From positions 3,478,001 through 3,542,000 of the forward strand of contig CP053447.1 of assembly GCA_013285425.1 (NCBI GenBank): DNA of 64,000 bases. Reading direction: 5' to 3'. The translations under genes were made by a program, and so were the position numbers. The DNA is from Ignavibacteriota bacterium. GTDB taxonomy: Bacteria > Bacteroidota > Ignavibacteria > Ignavibacteriales > Ignavibacteriaceae. The notes under the pieces were generated by a model. It was not told where the DNA came from, did no database searches, and was given only the letters and a program-made list of their open reading frames with translations. Positions 1-6,771 of the stretch are shown one piece after another (within the stretch, counting starts at the first letter, position 1; every line of letters starts with the position of its first letter).

Positions 1-204
1 AAAGCAAACATTGGCAAATCTGATAAAGTTATTAGATTAGTCTTAGGCACAGTTATTATTCTTTTAGGTATTTATTTAAAAAGCTGGTGGGGAATAATCG
101 GAGTCGTTCCGATTATAACGGCTCTGTTAAATTTTTGTCCCGTGTGGAAGTTATTAGGTATATCAACCAGAAAAAAAGTTGAAACAACAAAACTAAAAGT
201 TTAA
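1..204 (+). CDS. DUF2892 / YgaP-like small membrane protein, 3' part
   Basis: The frame is open from the first base and ends in TAA at 202-204, so the start lies outside the window. The 67 visible residues begin KANIGKSDKVIRLVLG and contain two hydrophobic segments around a WWG turn, then NFCPVWKLLGI. That layout (N-G-x-x-D-R/K, two helices, C-P-x-x-x-L-L-G) is typical of the inner-membrane DUF2892 / YgaP family, whose function is poorly known. It faces the minus-strand gene at 228-464 tail to tail. The family call rests on motif memory only. Confidence 0.72.
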   Translation, partial: KANIGKSDKVIRLVLGTVIILLGIYLKSWWGIIGVVPIITALLNFCPVWKLLGISTRKKVETTKLKV

Positions 205-227
205 ACATTTCAAGGTTGCTGCTAAAA

Positions 228-464
228 CTATTTAACAGCAGCCTGTTTCTTTTCCTGATCTTTTTCTTCTTTGGCTTTTTTTAACACTCCGGGTATAATC
301 ATTCCGATTACAATTCCAGCGATTAAAGTAAGTATAAGCAGTAACAGTTTCGAAATCTCAAATTTCCAGAACAATAAGCTCATTGAAACATTTTCAATAT
401 TCTGAAGACAAGTAATAATAAAAAGCCCCAGTAATAAGAGAATGATTATGGATTTAAAATTCAT
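228..464 (-). CDS. LapA-domain-like small membrane protein
   Basis: This encodes 78 residues: a hydrophobic helix at about 5-22, a short polar stretch with the pattern QNIENVSMSLLFWKFEIS, a second helix at about 38-60, and a charged Lys/Glu tail. This two-helix layout with N-x-x-x-V-x-x-x-F between the helices matches the LapA / DUF1049 family, linked in proteobacteria to lipopolysaccharide assembly. An AAAGGA ribosome-binding site lies a few bases before the ATG. It probably sits in the inner membrane. No pathway context is visible in the neighbours, so the role is inferred from family only. Confidence 0.6.
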   Translation of the reverse strand: MNFKSIIILLLLGLFIITCLQNIENVSMSLLFWKFEISKLLLLILTLIAGIVIGMIIPGVLKKAKEEKDQEKKQAAVK

Positions 465-562
465 TGTGAAATCCTTTAAAAATTTTTTTTTGTGAATATC
501 TTTAATCTAATAAAATTATTGAATCAAGATGTGTGGTATCAAAACAAACACTTAAAATTAAG

Positions 563-919
563 TCATTCTTTATATGCTAACCAATATCCGCCGATACTGT
601 AAATCTTAGTATCAGCCCAGATCATAATTTTTATAGTAAATCCATCTCTTGATACTGAAAGAGCTTCAACATTATATCTGCAGTTATAATTTTTATCAAC
701 ATCCAGTTGGCTGACAGAAACGAAAACTTTGGGTTTAACTTCGTAAGATTTTGAGAACTTAACCTCAAGTGTAATTGATCTCTCACCGGTACCGGAATCA
801 AGATTATAAGATGTATCTCCGATTTTTGATTCCCAAAAGCCGCTTTGAGTTTGTGCAGTAATAACAGAGGAAAAGGCAATAAGAAACAAGATTATTATAA
901 ATATTGATGGCGTTTTCAT
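563..919 (-). CDS. secreted H-type lectin domain-like protein
   Basis: The start is placed at the ATG at 919 (MKTPSIF), because it begins directly with a signal peptide of about 22 residues ending near ITAQ; an in-frame ATG at 976 would add a polar 19-residue extension ahead of it. The mature part of about 95 residues has the spacing of the H-type (discoidin-II-like) lectin fold: R-S-I-T-L-E-V-x-F, then P-K-V-F-V-S-V-S-Q-L-D, then Y-x-V-x-A near GFTIKIMIWADT and a final W-L-A-Y. Such domains form small beta-sandwiches that bind sugars, often as trimers or hexamers. No enzyme domain is attached. Sugar binding is inference from the pattern. Confidence 0.6.
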   Translation of the reverse strand: MKTPSIFIIILFLIAFSSVITAQTQSGFWESKIGDTSYNLDSGTGERSITLEVKFSKSYEVKPKVFVSVSQLDVDKNYNCRYNVEALSVSRDGFTIKIMIWADTKIYSIGGYWLAYKE

Positions 920-1100
920 CAGCCTATCTTTGCCTTTTAAAAATATATTTTTTCCTAATGTTTGATTATTTGTCAAACAAGTAATTAAATCTAATTGATT
1001 AACGAATCATATCCTAACAAATAAAAATTAACAGAGTGTAGCCGGATTCTGAAAATAAATACCTTCGGATAAAACATTCTTTTAATTAAGCGTATTAAAA

Positions 1101-2300
1101 TTAATAAACACTGCAGATTAGACCTTTAAGATACAGACTCTCCGGAAAGCTTGTTAAGATAGCATGATCAGGAGATTGTGTAAGAATCCTTATTGTCTTA
1201 ACATTTTTTTCTGAATCTAATGCAGCATCAGATATAATTTTACCGAACAGTTCTGTAGTTATATGTCCCGAACAGGAAAAAGTAAACAGAATACCATTTT
1301 GAGTTAATAACTTGATAGCTAATAAATTAATATCTTTATAACCACGACTTGCTTTTTCAATTTGACTTACCGATTCAGCAAATTTAGGAGGATCAAGAAT
1401 TATTAAATCAAACTGCTGATTTGTATCTCTAAGCTTTCTTAGGTATTTAAATACATCGTCGCATACATTTTCAAATTGACTGTTTGTGATATCATTAGCG
1501 ATTAAATTTCTTTCGGCAGCTCTAAGCAAATCTTCGGAGGAATCGACATTAGTAACTTTGGCAGCACCTGATTTAAGTGCATAAACAGAAAACGCACCTG
1601 TAAAGGAAAAGCAATTCAGAATATTTTTATCTTTTACGAACTCACTTAAGATTTTTCGGTTTTCCCGCTGATCCAGATAAAAGCCGGTTTTATGACCATT
1701 AATAATATCAACAAAAAACTTGTTATTGTTCTCGGTGATTTCAATTAAAGGGTCAGGATGCCTGCCGGATAAAACTCCTTTGATCTTTTGTAATCCTTCC
1801 TTCTCTCTAACATCAACATCGGATCTTTCATAAATACCTGAAGGATTAATCAGCTCTGTTAAACTGTTTACAACAGTATTTTTCCAATATTCAGCTCCTG
1901 CTGATAGGAATTGACAAACCAGATAATCAGAATATTTATCAACAATAATTCCGGGAAGGTTATCACTTTCAGCATTAATTAATCTATATGCATTGGTTGA
2001 GTGCTGGTCAATAATATTGTTTCGGAATCTTAGTGCATCTTTAATATTTTTTACTATAAAATTTTCGTTGGGTTTTTCATCAGGATCGAAGCTTAACATT
2101 CTAACACTTATCTGCGATTGATTTGAAAATGAACCATATCCCAAATGCTTACCATCAGCAGAAATAACATCAACGGTTTCGCCGTTAAATCTGATATCTT
2201 TTACAGAATCAATTGCACCTGAAAATATCCATGGATGTTTTCTCCGGATTGATTTATCTCTGCCGCTTTTAAGCTTAACAACAGGCAATAAAAATCTCAA
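1101..2300 (-). CDS. rlmI: class I SAM-dependent rRNA (cytosine-C5) methyltransferase, RlmI family
   Basis: This 399-residue protein has the RlmI layout. A PUA-like RNA-binding domain comes first (about 1-75, with RKHPWIFSGAI at 20-30), then a middle domain, then a Rossmann methyltransferase. The SAM-binding loop is NCFSFTGAFSVYAL at 229-242 with the acidic residue of NVDSSEDLL at 251-259, and the catalytic-site motif DPPKFA is at 303-308. FSCSG near 341-345 supplies the second conserved cysteine. RlmI makes m5C1962 in 23S rRNA in E. coli; the same target here is inferred. Its start overlaps the stop of the barrel-protein gene by four bases, so the two are probably translated together. Confidence 0.88.
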   Translation of the reverse strand: MRFLLPVVKLKSGRDKSIRRKHPWIFSGAIDSVKDIRFNGETVDVISADGKHLGYGSFSNQSQISVRMLSFDPDEKPNENFIVKNIKDALRFRNNIIDQHSTNAYRLINAESDNLPGIIVDKYSDYLVCQFLSAGAEYWKNTVVNSLTELINPSGIYERSDVDVREKEGLQKIKGVLSGRHPDPLIEITENNNKFFVDIINGHKTGFYLDQRENRKILSEFVKDKNILNCFSFTGAFSVYALKSGAAKVTNVDSSEDLLRAAERNLIANDITNSQFENVCDDVFKYLRKLRDTNQQFDLIILDPPKFAESVSQIEKASRGYKDINLLAIKLLTQNGILFTFSCSGHITTELFGKIISDAALDSEKNVKTIRILTQSPDHAILTSFPESLYLKGLICSVY

Positions 2301-2998
2301 CTTTCGAAATTTAATGCAATTCTAACACCCAGATGTAATGTTAAAATATCAGTTTTTGATTGACTTGGATTATAGATTACTTTTGAATTATTAATTTGAA
2401 TGCTGCCTTCTTTTAAGTAATTAGCTTTAGACCCAAACAAATATCTGCCTTTTAAATCCAGATATATCGCTCCAATTTCAGTTACAGGATCACCGCTTAA
2501 TAATATTGCAATTCCACCTCCGGCACCGTAACTCCAAGACCAATCATCAAAGTTAGTAGTGCTTGTGATATTTACTCCGCTGTAATCTCCCTTAACAGAA
2601 GTTTCAGTGTAAAGATAATTTCCGCCAAATAATCCCTGGATATAAGGACGGATTGTTCCGGTCGGCATTCCTAGTTCAAATACTAAATGAAAATTTAATA
2701 GGTTATTAGTTCGGTCAACATTCAGGAAAACATCTGGTATTGTGTGGCTCCAGGGTTCTCTTCGGGATTCCATACCGTAAACGTAGTAACCAAGATTTAA
2801 TCCAATTCCAAATGGCGATTGTGGTTTTGGTGATAAAAACATAAACTCACCGCTAAGTCCAAATCCAAGATTATCAACCTGCTTACCAAACTCACCTTGT
2901 GGTAATGCAAGTGAAAAGTTTATGCTTGCTTGCTGGGCATTTGAAAATCCTGCGGTTAAAATAAAAAGGATGAATAAAAAAGTAACTTTGTTTTGCAT
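2297..2998 (-). CDS. outer-membrane beta-barrel protein
   Basis: This 233-residue protein has a signal peptide of about 21 residues ending SNAQQ. The rest alternates polar and hydrophobic residues with many glycines and aromatics (for example SYGAGGGIAILLSG), ending with a C-terminal strand and a final Ser. This is the pattern of porin-family or OmpA-like barrels of eight or so strands. It lies directly upstream of the rlmI-like gene, overlapping it by four bases. No specific function can be read; the call is structural. Confidence 0.7.
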   Translation of the reverse strand: MQNKVTFLFILFILTAGFSNAQQASINFSLALPQGEFGKQVDNLGFGLSGEFMFLSPKPQSPFGIGLNLGYYVYGMESRREPWSHTIPDVFLNVDRTNNLLNFHLVFELGMPTGTIRPYIQGLFGGNYLYTETSVKGDYSGVNITSTTNFDDWSWSYGAGGGIAILLSGDPVTEIGAIYLDLKGRYLFGSKANYLKEGSIQINNSKVIYNPSQSKTDILTLHLGVRIALNFES

Positions 2999-3086
2999 AC
3001 TATCTTCCAGAAAATAAATTTTTGATGGGTTAAAATAATTTATTAATCGTTAAAAATTCAGCTCCGGATGATAGGCGGTTAAATTT

Positions 3087-4409
3087 CTATTTATAAAAAA
3101 TTATGTATGACCATGGTTTTAATTTTAACTGGAAATTACCATTCAATTCAATTTGCTGATCATTATTAAAACCGATATAAACTCCACTTGCTTTTTCTAA
3201 GCGTGTATTTGCTTCTGTTTCTTTCTCAGTAAGATTAAAAAATCCAATCACTTCTTTATTTTCTTTACTGCGTCTGATAATCAAAATATCATTATTGTTA
3301 TTGATAAAATCAACTGATCCGCTTTCAATACCTGCCCACAAAGCTTTATTTTTTTCTTTAAGCTCATTCAAATTTTTGTAAAGCTTTTCAAATTTATTTT
3401 CTTTCCAGATAATCGAATCTTTTTCAAAGAACTCTAATCTTTTGTTAAAACCAATTTCCTGTCCGTTGTAGATTAGCGGCATACCCGGTATTACATAAGT
3501 TAGAACGGCAAAAACTTCAGCAGCTTTGCCCAATCTTTCGTACTCAGTTCCATTCCAAGAATTTTCGTCGTGATTTGATGTAAACTGCATTCTGTAAGCA
3601 TAATCGGGATATTTTTTTTGGTCATTTAAAATATGCTTAATAATATCACTTGAGTTTCTTTCCTTAGCATAAACTCCATTGAATATTTTGTGCAGATCCC
3701 AATCATAAGTCATATCAAAAGCAAACTTATGCATTTCGGGTGTATCCCACTCAGCAAGCATAAATACAGGTTTAATTTTATCAAGTTCAGTTCTCACTTC
3801 ATTCCAGAATTCAATGGGAACCATACCAGCAACATCACATCTATAACCATCAATATCAAACTCACTCACCCAATACTTTAGTGCTGATATCATTTCTTTC
3901 CATAATTCTTTATTATCATAATTCAAATCAATGACATCAGACCAATCTGGAACAGGCGGAACGAAATTTCCTGACGAGTCTTTAGTATAAAATTCCGGAT
4001 TTGTTTTAACCCATTTGTTATCCCATGCTGTATGATTTGCCACCCAATCTATAATAACGTGCATACCATGATTATGAATTTCATCAACAAGTGTTTTAAA
4101 ATCTTCTTTGGTTCCAAATTCAGGATTAATATCAACATAATCTTTAACCGAATAATAACTTCCAAGTGTACCTTTTCTGTTTAGTTTCCCGATTGGGTTT
4201 ATCGGCATTAACCAGAGTATATCAACACCAAGCTCCTTAAGTCTGGGTAAATGTTGCTGAAATGATTTAAACGTTCCTTCTTTAGAAAACTGTCTGATAT
4301 TAACTTCATATATTGTTGAATTTTTAGCCCAGTCAGGTGCAACAGGCTGCGAAAAGCTCTGTTGTGAAGGAAGAACAAATAACAGAAAGAGAATCAGATA
4401 TCTTTTCAT
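3087..4409 (-). CDS. secreted alpha-amylase family glycoside hydrolase (GH13)
   Basis: The start is placed at the ATG at 4409 because it begins with a signal peptide (MKRYLILFLLFVLPSQ, cleavage near SFSQ); the frame is open 16 codons further. In this 440-residue numbering the four GH13 motifs are complete: DWVANHT at 121-127, GYRCDVAG at 188-195 (nucleophile Asp192), LAEWD at 218-222 (acid/base Glu220) and FTSNHDENSW at 276-285 (Asp281). A small beta-sandwich follows to the C-terminus. It should cleave alpha-glucans in the periplasm or outside. The compact form resembles neopullulanase- or maltogenic-type enzymes, but exact specificity cannot be read. Confidence 0.88.
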   Translation of the reverse strand: MKRYLILFLLFVLPSQQSFSQPVAPDWAKNSTIYEVNIRQFSKEGTFKSFQQHLPRLKELGVDILWLMPINPIGKLNRKGTLGSYYSVKDYVDINPEFGTKEDFKTLVDEIHNHGMHVIIDWVANHTAWDNKWVKTNPEFYTKDSSGNFVPPVPDWSDVIDLNYDNKELWKEMISALKYWVSEFDIDGYRCDVAGMVPIEFWNEVRTELDKIKPVFMLAEWDTPEMHKFAFDMTYDWDLHKIFNGVYAKERNSSDIIKHILNDQKKYPDYAYRMQFTSNHDENSWNGTEYERLGKAAEVFAVLTYVIPGMPLIYNGQEIGFNKRLEFFEKDSIIWKENKFEKLYKNLNELKEKNKALWAGIESGSVDFINNNNDILIIRRSKENKEVIGFFNLTEKETEANTRLEKASGVYIGFNNDQQIELNGNFQLKLKPWSYIIFYK

Positions 4410-4442
4410 TATGAAATTCTTTTTATCAATTAAGTTTAAAAT

Positions 4443-4469
4443 AAAAAAAGCGCTCAAAAGAAAGAGCGC
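4443..4469 (-). terminator. intrinsic terminator after the RRM gene
   Basis: On the minus strand a perfect six-base stem (GCGCTC / GAGCGC, 4450-4455 with 4464-4469) with an eight-base loop is followed by seven U. It lies 21 bases after the RRM stop codon and ahead of the amylase gene, separating the two transcripts. Confidence 0.85.
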
Positions 4470-4490
4470 CTAAAAAGGAATAAACAGGAC

Positions 4491-4742
4491 CTATTTCTTG
4501 GGTTTTGCTTCGCTTACAATGATATTACGACCCTTGAGTTCAGAACCATTTAGTGCCTGAATTGCAGCAGTTGCTTCAGTTTCATTTTCATATTCCACAA
4601 AACCAAAACCTCTTGATCTGCGTGTCTCTTTATCAGTTACTACTTTTGCTGAGAGAACTTTACCATGTGCGGCAAAAGCTTTCTGCAAATCTTCATCGTT
4701 AGCTGACCAGGGGAGACTCCCTACAAACAATTTGATACTCAC
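4491..4742 (-). CDS. RRM RNA-binding protein
   Basis: These 83 residues are one complete RNA-recognition motif. RNP2 is LFVGSLPW near the N-terminus (5-12), RNP1 is RGFGFVEY near 44-51, and SEAKPKK ends the protein. Proteins of this size in Bacteroidota and cyanobacteria bind single-stranded RNA and are often cold-induced. The gene is bracketed by intrinsic terminators on its own strand (4768-4787 upstream, 4443-4469 downstream), so it is likely a one-gene transcript with a regulated leader. RNA targets are unknown. Confidence 0.9.
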   Translation of the reverse strand: MSIKLFVGSLPWSANDEDLQKAFAAHGKVLSAKVVTDKETRRSRGFGFVEYENETEATAAIQALNGSELKGRNIIVSEAKPKK

Positions 4743-4767
4743 AAAACGAACCTTTTATTAATTGAAC

Positions 4768-4787
4768 AAAAAAGCGTCATTTGACGC
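4768..4787 (-). terminator. terminator hairpin in the leader of the RRM gene
   Basis: On the minus strand GCGTCA-AA-TGACGC (4774-4787) is followed by six U at 4768-4773. It sits about 25 bases before the RRM start and 160 bases after the radA stop. It could simply end radA transcripts, or it could attenuate the RRM gene. Confidence 0.7.
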
Positions 4788-4949
4788 AGGAATAAAATAA
4801 TACTATTAATTAAAGAAACAAAGAGAAAATACAATTATTTCTATGTTATAAGCCCATAAAATGGGGTTATGTCTCAAGTTGATTCTTTAATAGCAGTATT
4901 GGATGGAGATTAAATGAGTTGATAGTACAATAGTTTATCAGTTTTATTT

Positions 4950-6296
4950 TTATAAGAATTTTTCAAATGCATCTTTTAGGTTATCAACAGTGATGATTCT
5001 TATTGTATTGTCTTCCTTGACACTTTTCTTATTTCCGGTTGGAATAATTACAGTTTTAAAGCCAAGTTTTTTTGCTTCGGTAATTCTTTTTTCTATATAT
5101 CCAACGCTTCTGATTTCACCTCCCAATCCAACTTCTCCGATAAGTATTGTCTGATTATCAATAACTGCATCGGTTAAACTTGATGCAATACTTGCGCAAA
5201 CGGCAAGATCGGCTGCCGGTTCAATTACTCTGATTCCGCCAGCAATATTAACGAATACATTATGTGCAGATGCTCTTACATTTGCTCTTTTTTCAAGTAC
5301 AGCTAAAAGTATTGATAATCTTTTCTGATCAAATCCGTTTGAAACTCTTTGCGGATAACCAAAACTTGAAGGAGTTACTAATGCCTGCACTTCAAGCAGA
5401 ATAGGTCTGCTTCCTTCTATACTTGAAGTAACAACTGATCCGGGTGTTTGCTTTTCCCGCTCGCTTAAAAATAATTCGCTTGGATTTACAACTTCCCTCA
5501 AACCATCCTCGTACATTTCAAAAACACCAATTTCATTTGTACTTCCAAATCTGTTTTTTTGTGCTCTTAAAATCCTAAAAGAATGATTTGCCTCTCCTTC
5601 AAATTGCAGGACTGTATCAACGATATGTTCAAGAATTTTTGGTCCGGCAATCATTCCTTCTTTTGTAACATGTCCGATTATGATTACTGAATAATGATTT
5701 CTTTTTGCTTCCTCCATCAGTAAAGCAGTGCATTCACGAATCTGTGTTATTGTTCCGGGAGAATTTTCTAATTCGCTTCGATAAGTAGTTTGGATTGAGT
5801 CGATAATAACAACAGATGGTTTAATTTCTTTTATGGCACCAAAAATATTTGACAGATCAGTTTCAGCCTGAATAAAAAACTTTTCAGATTTTACTTTTAA
5901 TCTTGTTGAACGCAGCTTAATTTGTTTTTCAGATTCTTCTCCGGTAACATATAGCACTTTTTCTTTAATACTTGCTGCTGCCTGCATTGCGAGTGTTGAT
6001 TTCCCGATTCCAGGATCGCCGCCAAGAAGAATAACAGAACCGGGCATTATTCCACCACCGAGCACACGATCAAATTCAGTAATTCCTGTTATTGTCCTTT
6101 CTTCATTACTGGCAATAACCTCAGAAATATTACTGTAAGTAAATCTGGATTTTGCAATGTTAGCCTTTCTTGAAGATGTTTCTACAATCTCCTCAGTAAA
6201 TGAATTCCAGCTTCCGCATTCCGGACATTTCCCTATCCATCTTAAGGTTTCGTATCCACAGTTTGAGCAGATGTATTTTACTTTTGTTTTAGCCAT
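4950..6296 (-). CDS. radA: DNA repair protein RadA
   Basis: The start is placed at the ATG at 6296 (MAKTKVKYICSNCG), since the zinc finger belongs at the N-terminus; the extra 11 codons upstream are not typical. The protein is 448 residues. In order it has a four-cysteine zinc motif (CSNCG and CPECGSW), a RecA-like ATPase with Walker A GGDPGIGKST, the RadA-specific KNRFG motif, and a Lon-protease-like C-terminal domain with GLGGEIRSV. RadA promotes branch migration and processing of recombination intermediates. All family motifs are intact. Confidence 0.96.
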   Translation of the reverse strand: MAKTKVKYICSNCGYETLRWIGKCPECGSWNSFTEEIVETSSRKANIAKSRFTYSNISEVIASNEERTITGITEFDRVLGGGIMPGSVILLGGDPGIGKSTLAMQAAASIKEKVLYVTGEESEKQIKLRSTRLKVKSEKFFIQAETDLSNIFGAIKEIKPSVVIIDSIQTTYRSELENSPGTITQIRECTALLMEEAKRNHYSVIIIGHVTKEGMIAGPKILEHIVDTVLQFEGEANHSFRILRAQKNRFGSTNEIGVFEMYEDGLREVVNPSELFLSEREKQTPGSVVTSSIEGSRPILLEVQALVTPSSFGYPQRVSNGFDQKRLSILLAVLEKRANVRASAHNVFVNIAGGIRVIEPAADLAVCASIASSLTDAVIDNQTILIGEVGLGGEIRSVGYIEKRITEAKKLGFKTVIIPTGNKKSVKEDNTIRIITVDNLKDAFEKFL

Positions 6297-6303
6297 TTTT
6301 ATT

Positions 6304-6669
6304 TTACCAATAAGACCACTTAGACTCACTAAGCTTGGAAAACTCTTCTGTAACCAAAGGAATTAAATGATCTTTTATATTTTGACAGTGAAAATTTATC
6401 AATAAACCTTTTGGCTTTCCAGTTAATTTTAAATAAGAAAGCAACTGCGCATTAAATACTGGAATTATTGTTTCAACAGCTTTTAATTCAACAATAACTA
6501 AATCACTGATCAATAAATCCAATATTAGATTAGTTACAAGATCTTTACCTTTATAATAAATAGTAACGGCAACTTGTCTATTAACCTTTAATCCTTGTGA
6601 AATCAATTTATCAACAAAACATGTTTGATAAACAGATTCCAATAATCCCGGACCAAGTTGTTTATGCAC
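6304..6669 (-). CDS. GxxExxY family protein (PD-(D/E)XK nuclease-like)
   Basis: The frame encodes the family signature G-P-G-L-L-E-S-V-Y and a nuclease-like core (LDLLISDLVIVELKA, with D and E-x-K), then FNAQLLSYLKLTGKPKGLLINF, all typical of GxxExxY proteins. A GTG at 6669 is the first usable start. However, the same frame reads on upstream as family-like sequence (KIVGCAIKVHKQLGPG) with no ATG back to a stop at 6754-6756. The true start is therefore a rare codon, or the 5' end has been damaged. The gene sits between radA and alaS and is flanked by inverted repeats. Related genes are often found as 23S rRNA intervening sequences; function is unknown. Confidence 0.75.
   Translation of the reverse strand: MHKQLGPGLLESVYQTCFVDKLISQGLKVNRQVAVTIYYKGKDLVTNLILDLLISDLVIVELKAVETIIPVFNAQLLSYLKLTGKPKGLLINFHCQNIKDHLIPLVTEEFSKLSESKWSYW
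6311..6333. repeat. inverted repeat, 3' side of GxxExxY element
   Basis: Read on the minus strand this is CTTAGTGAGTCTAAGTGGTC plus TTA. It matches, in opposite orientation, the repeat at 6745-6764 (about 18 matches when three bases are gapped). It overlaps the last codons of the GxxExxY gene. Confidence 0.55.
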
Positions 6670-6744
6670 TTTTATTGCACAGCCGACAATTTTGCAAGAT
6701 AAATTATTTACATATTGTTTGTTACTTGCAATTTCTAAGTGTTT

Positions 6745-6764
6745 CTTAGTGTCTTAGCGGTTAA
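6745..6764. repeat. inverted repeat, 5' side of GxxExxY element
   Basis: The plus-strand sequence CTTAGTGTCTTAGCGGTTAA pairs with 6311-6333 as an imperfect inverted repeat enclosing the GxxExxY gene. It ends a few bases before the alaS stop codon. Confidence 0.55.
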
Positions 6765-6771
6765 GTCATTT

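Noticed and set aside
4743..4949. tRNA or small RNA gene between the RRM gene and radA
   Set aside because: No T-arm GGTTCRA consensus or cloverleaf is seen; only the hairpin terminator is clear.
6304..6764. Intervening sequence inside a 23S rRNA gene
   Set aside because: No rRNA sequence flanks the GxxExxY gene; it lies between radA and alaS.
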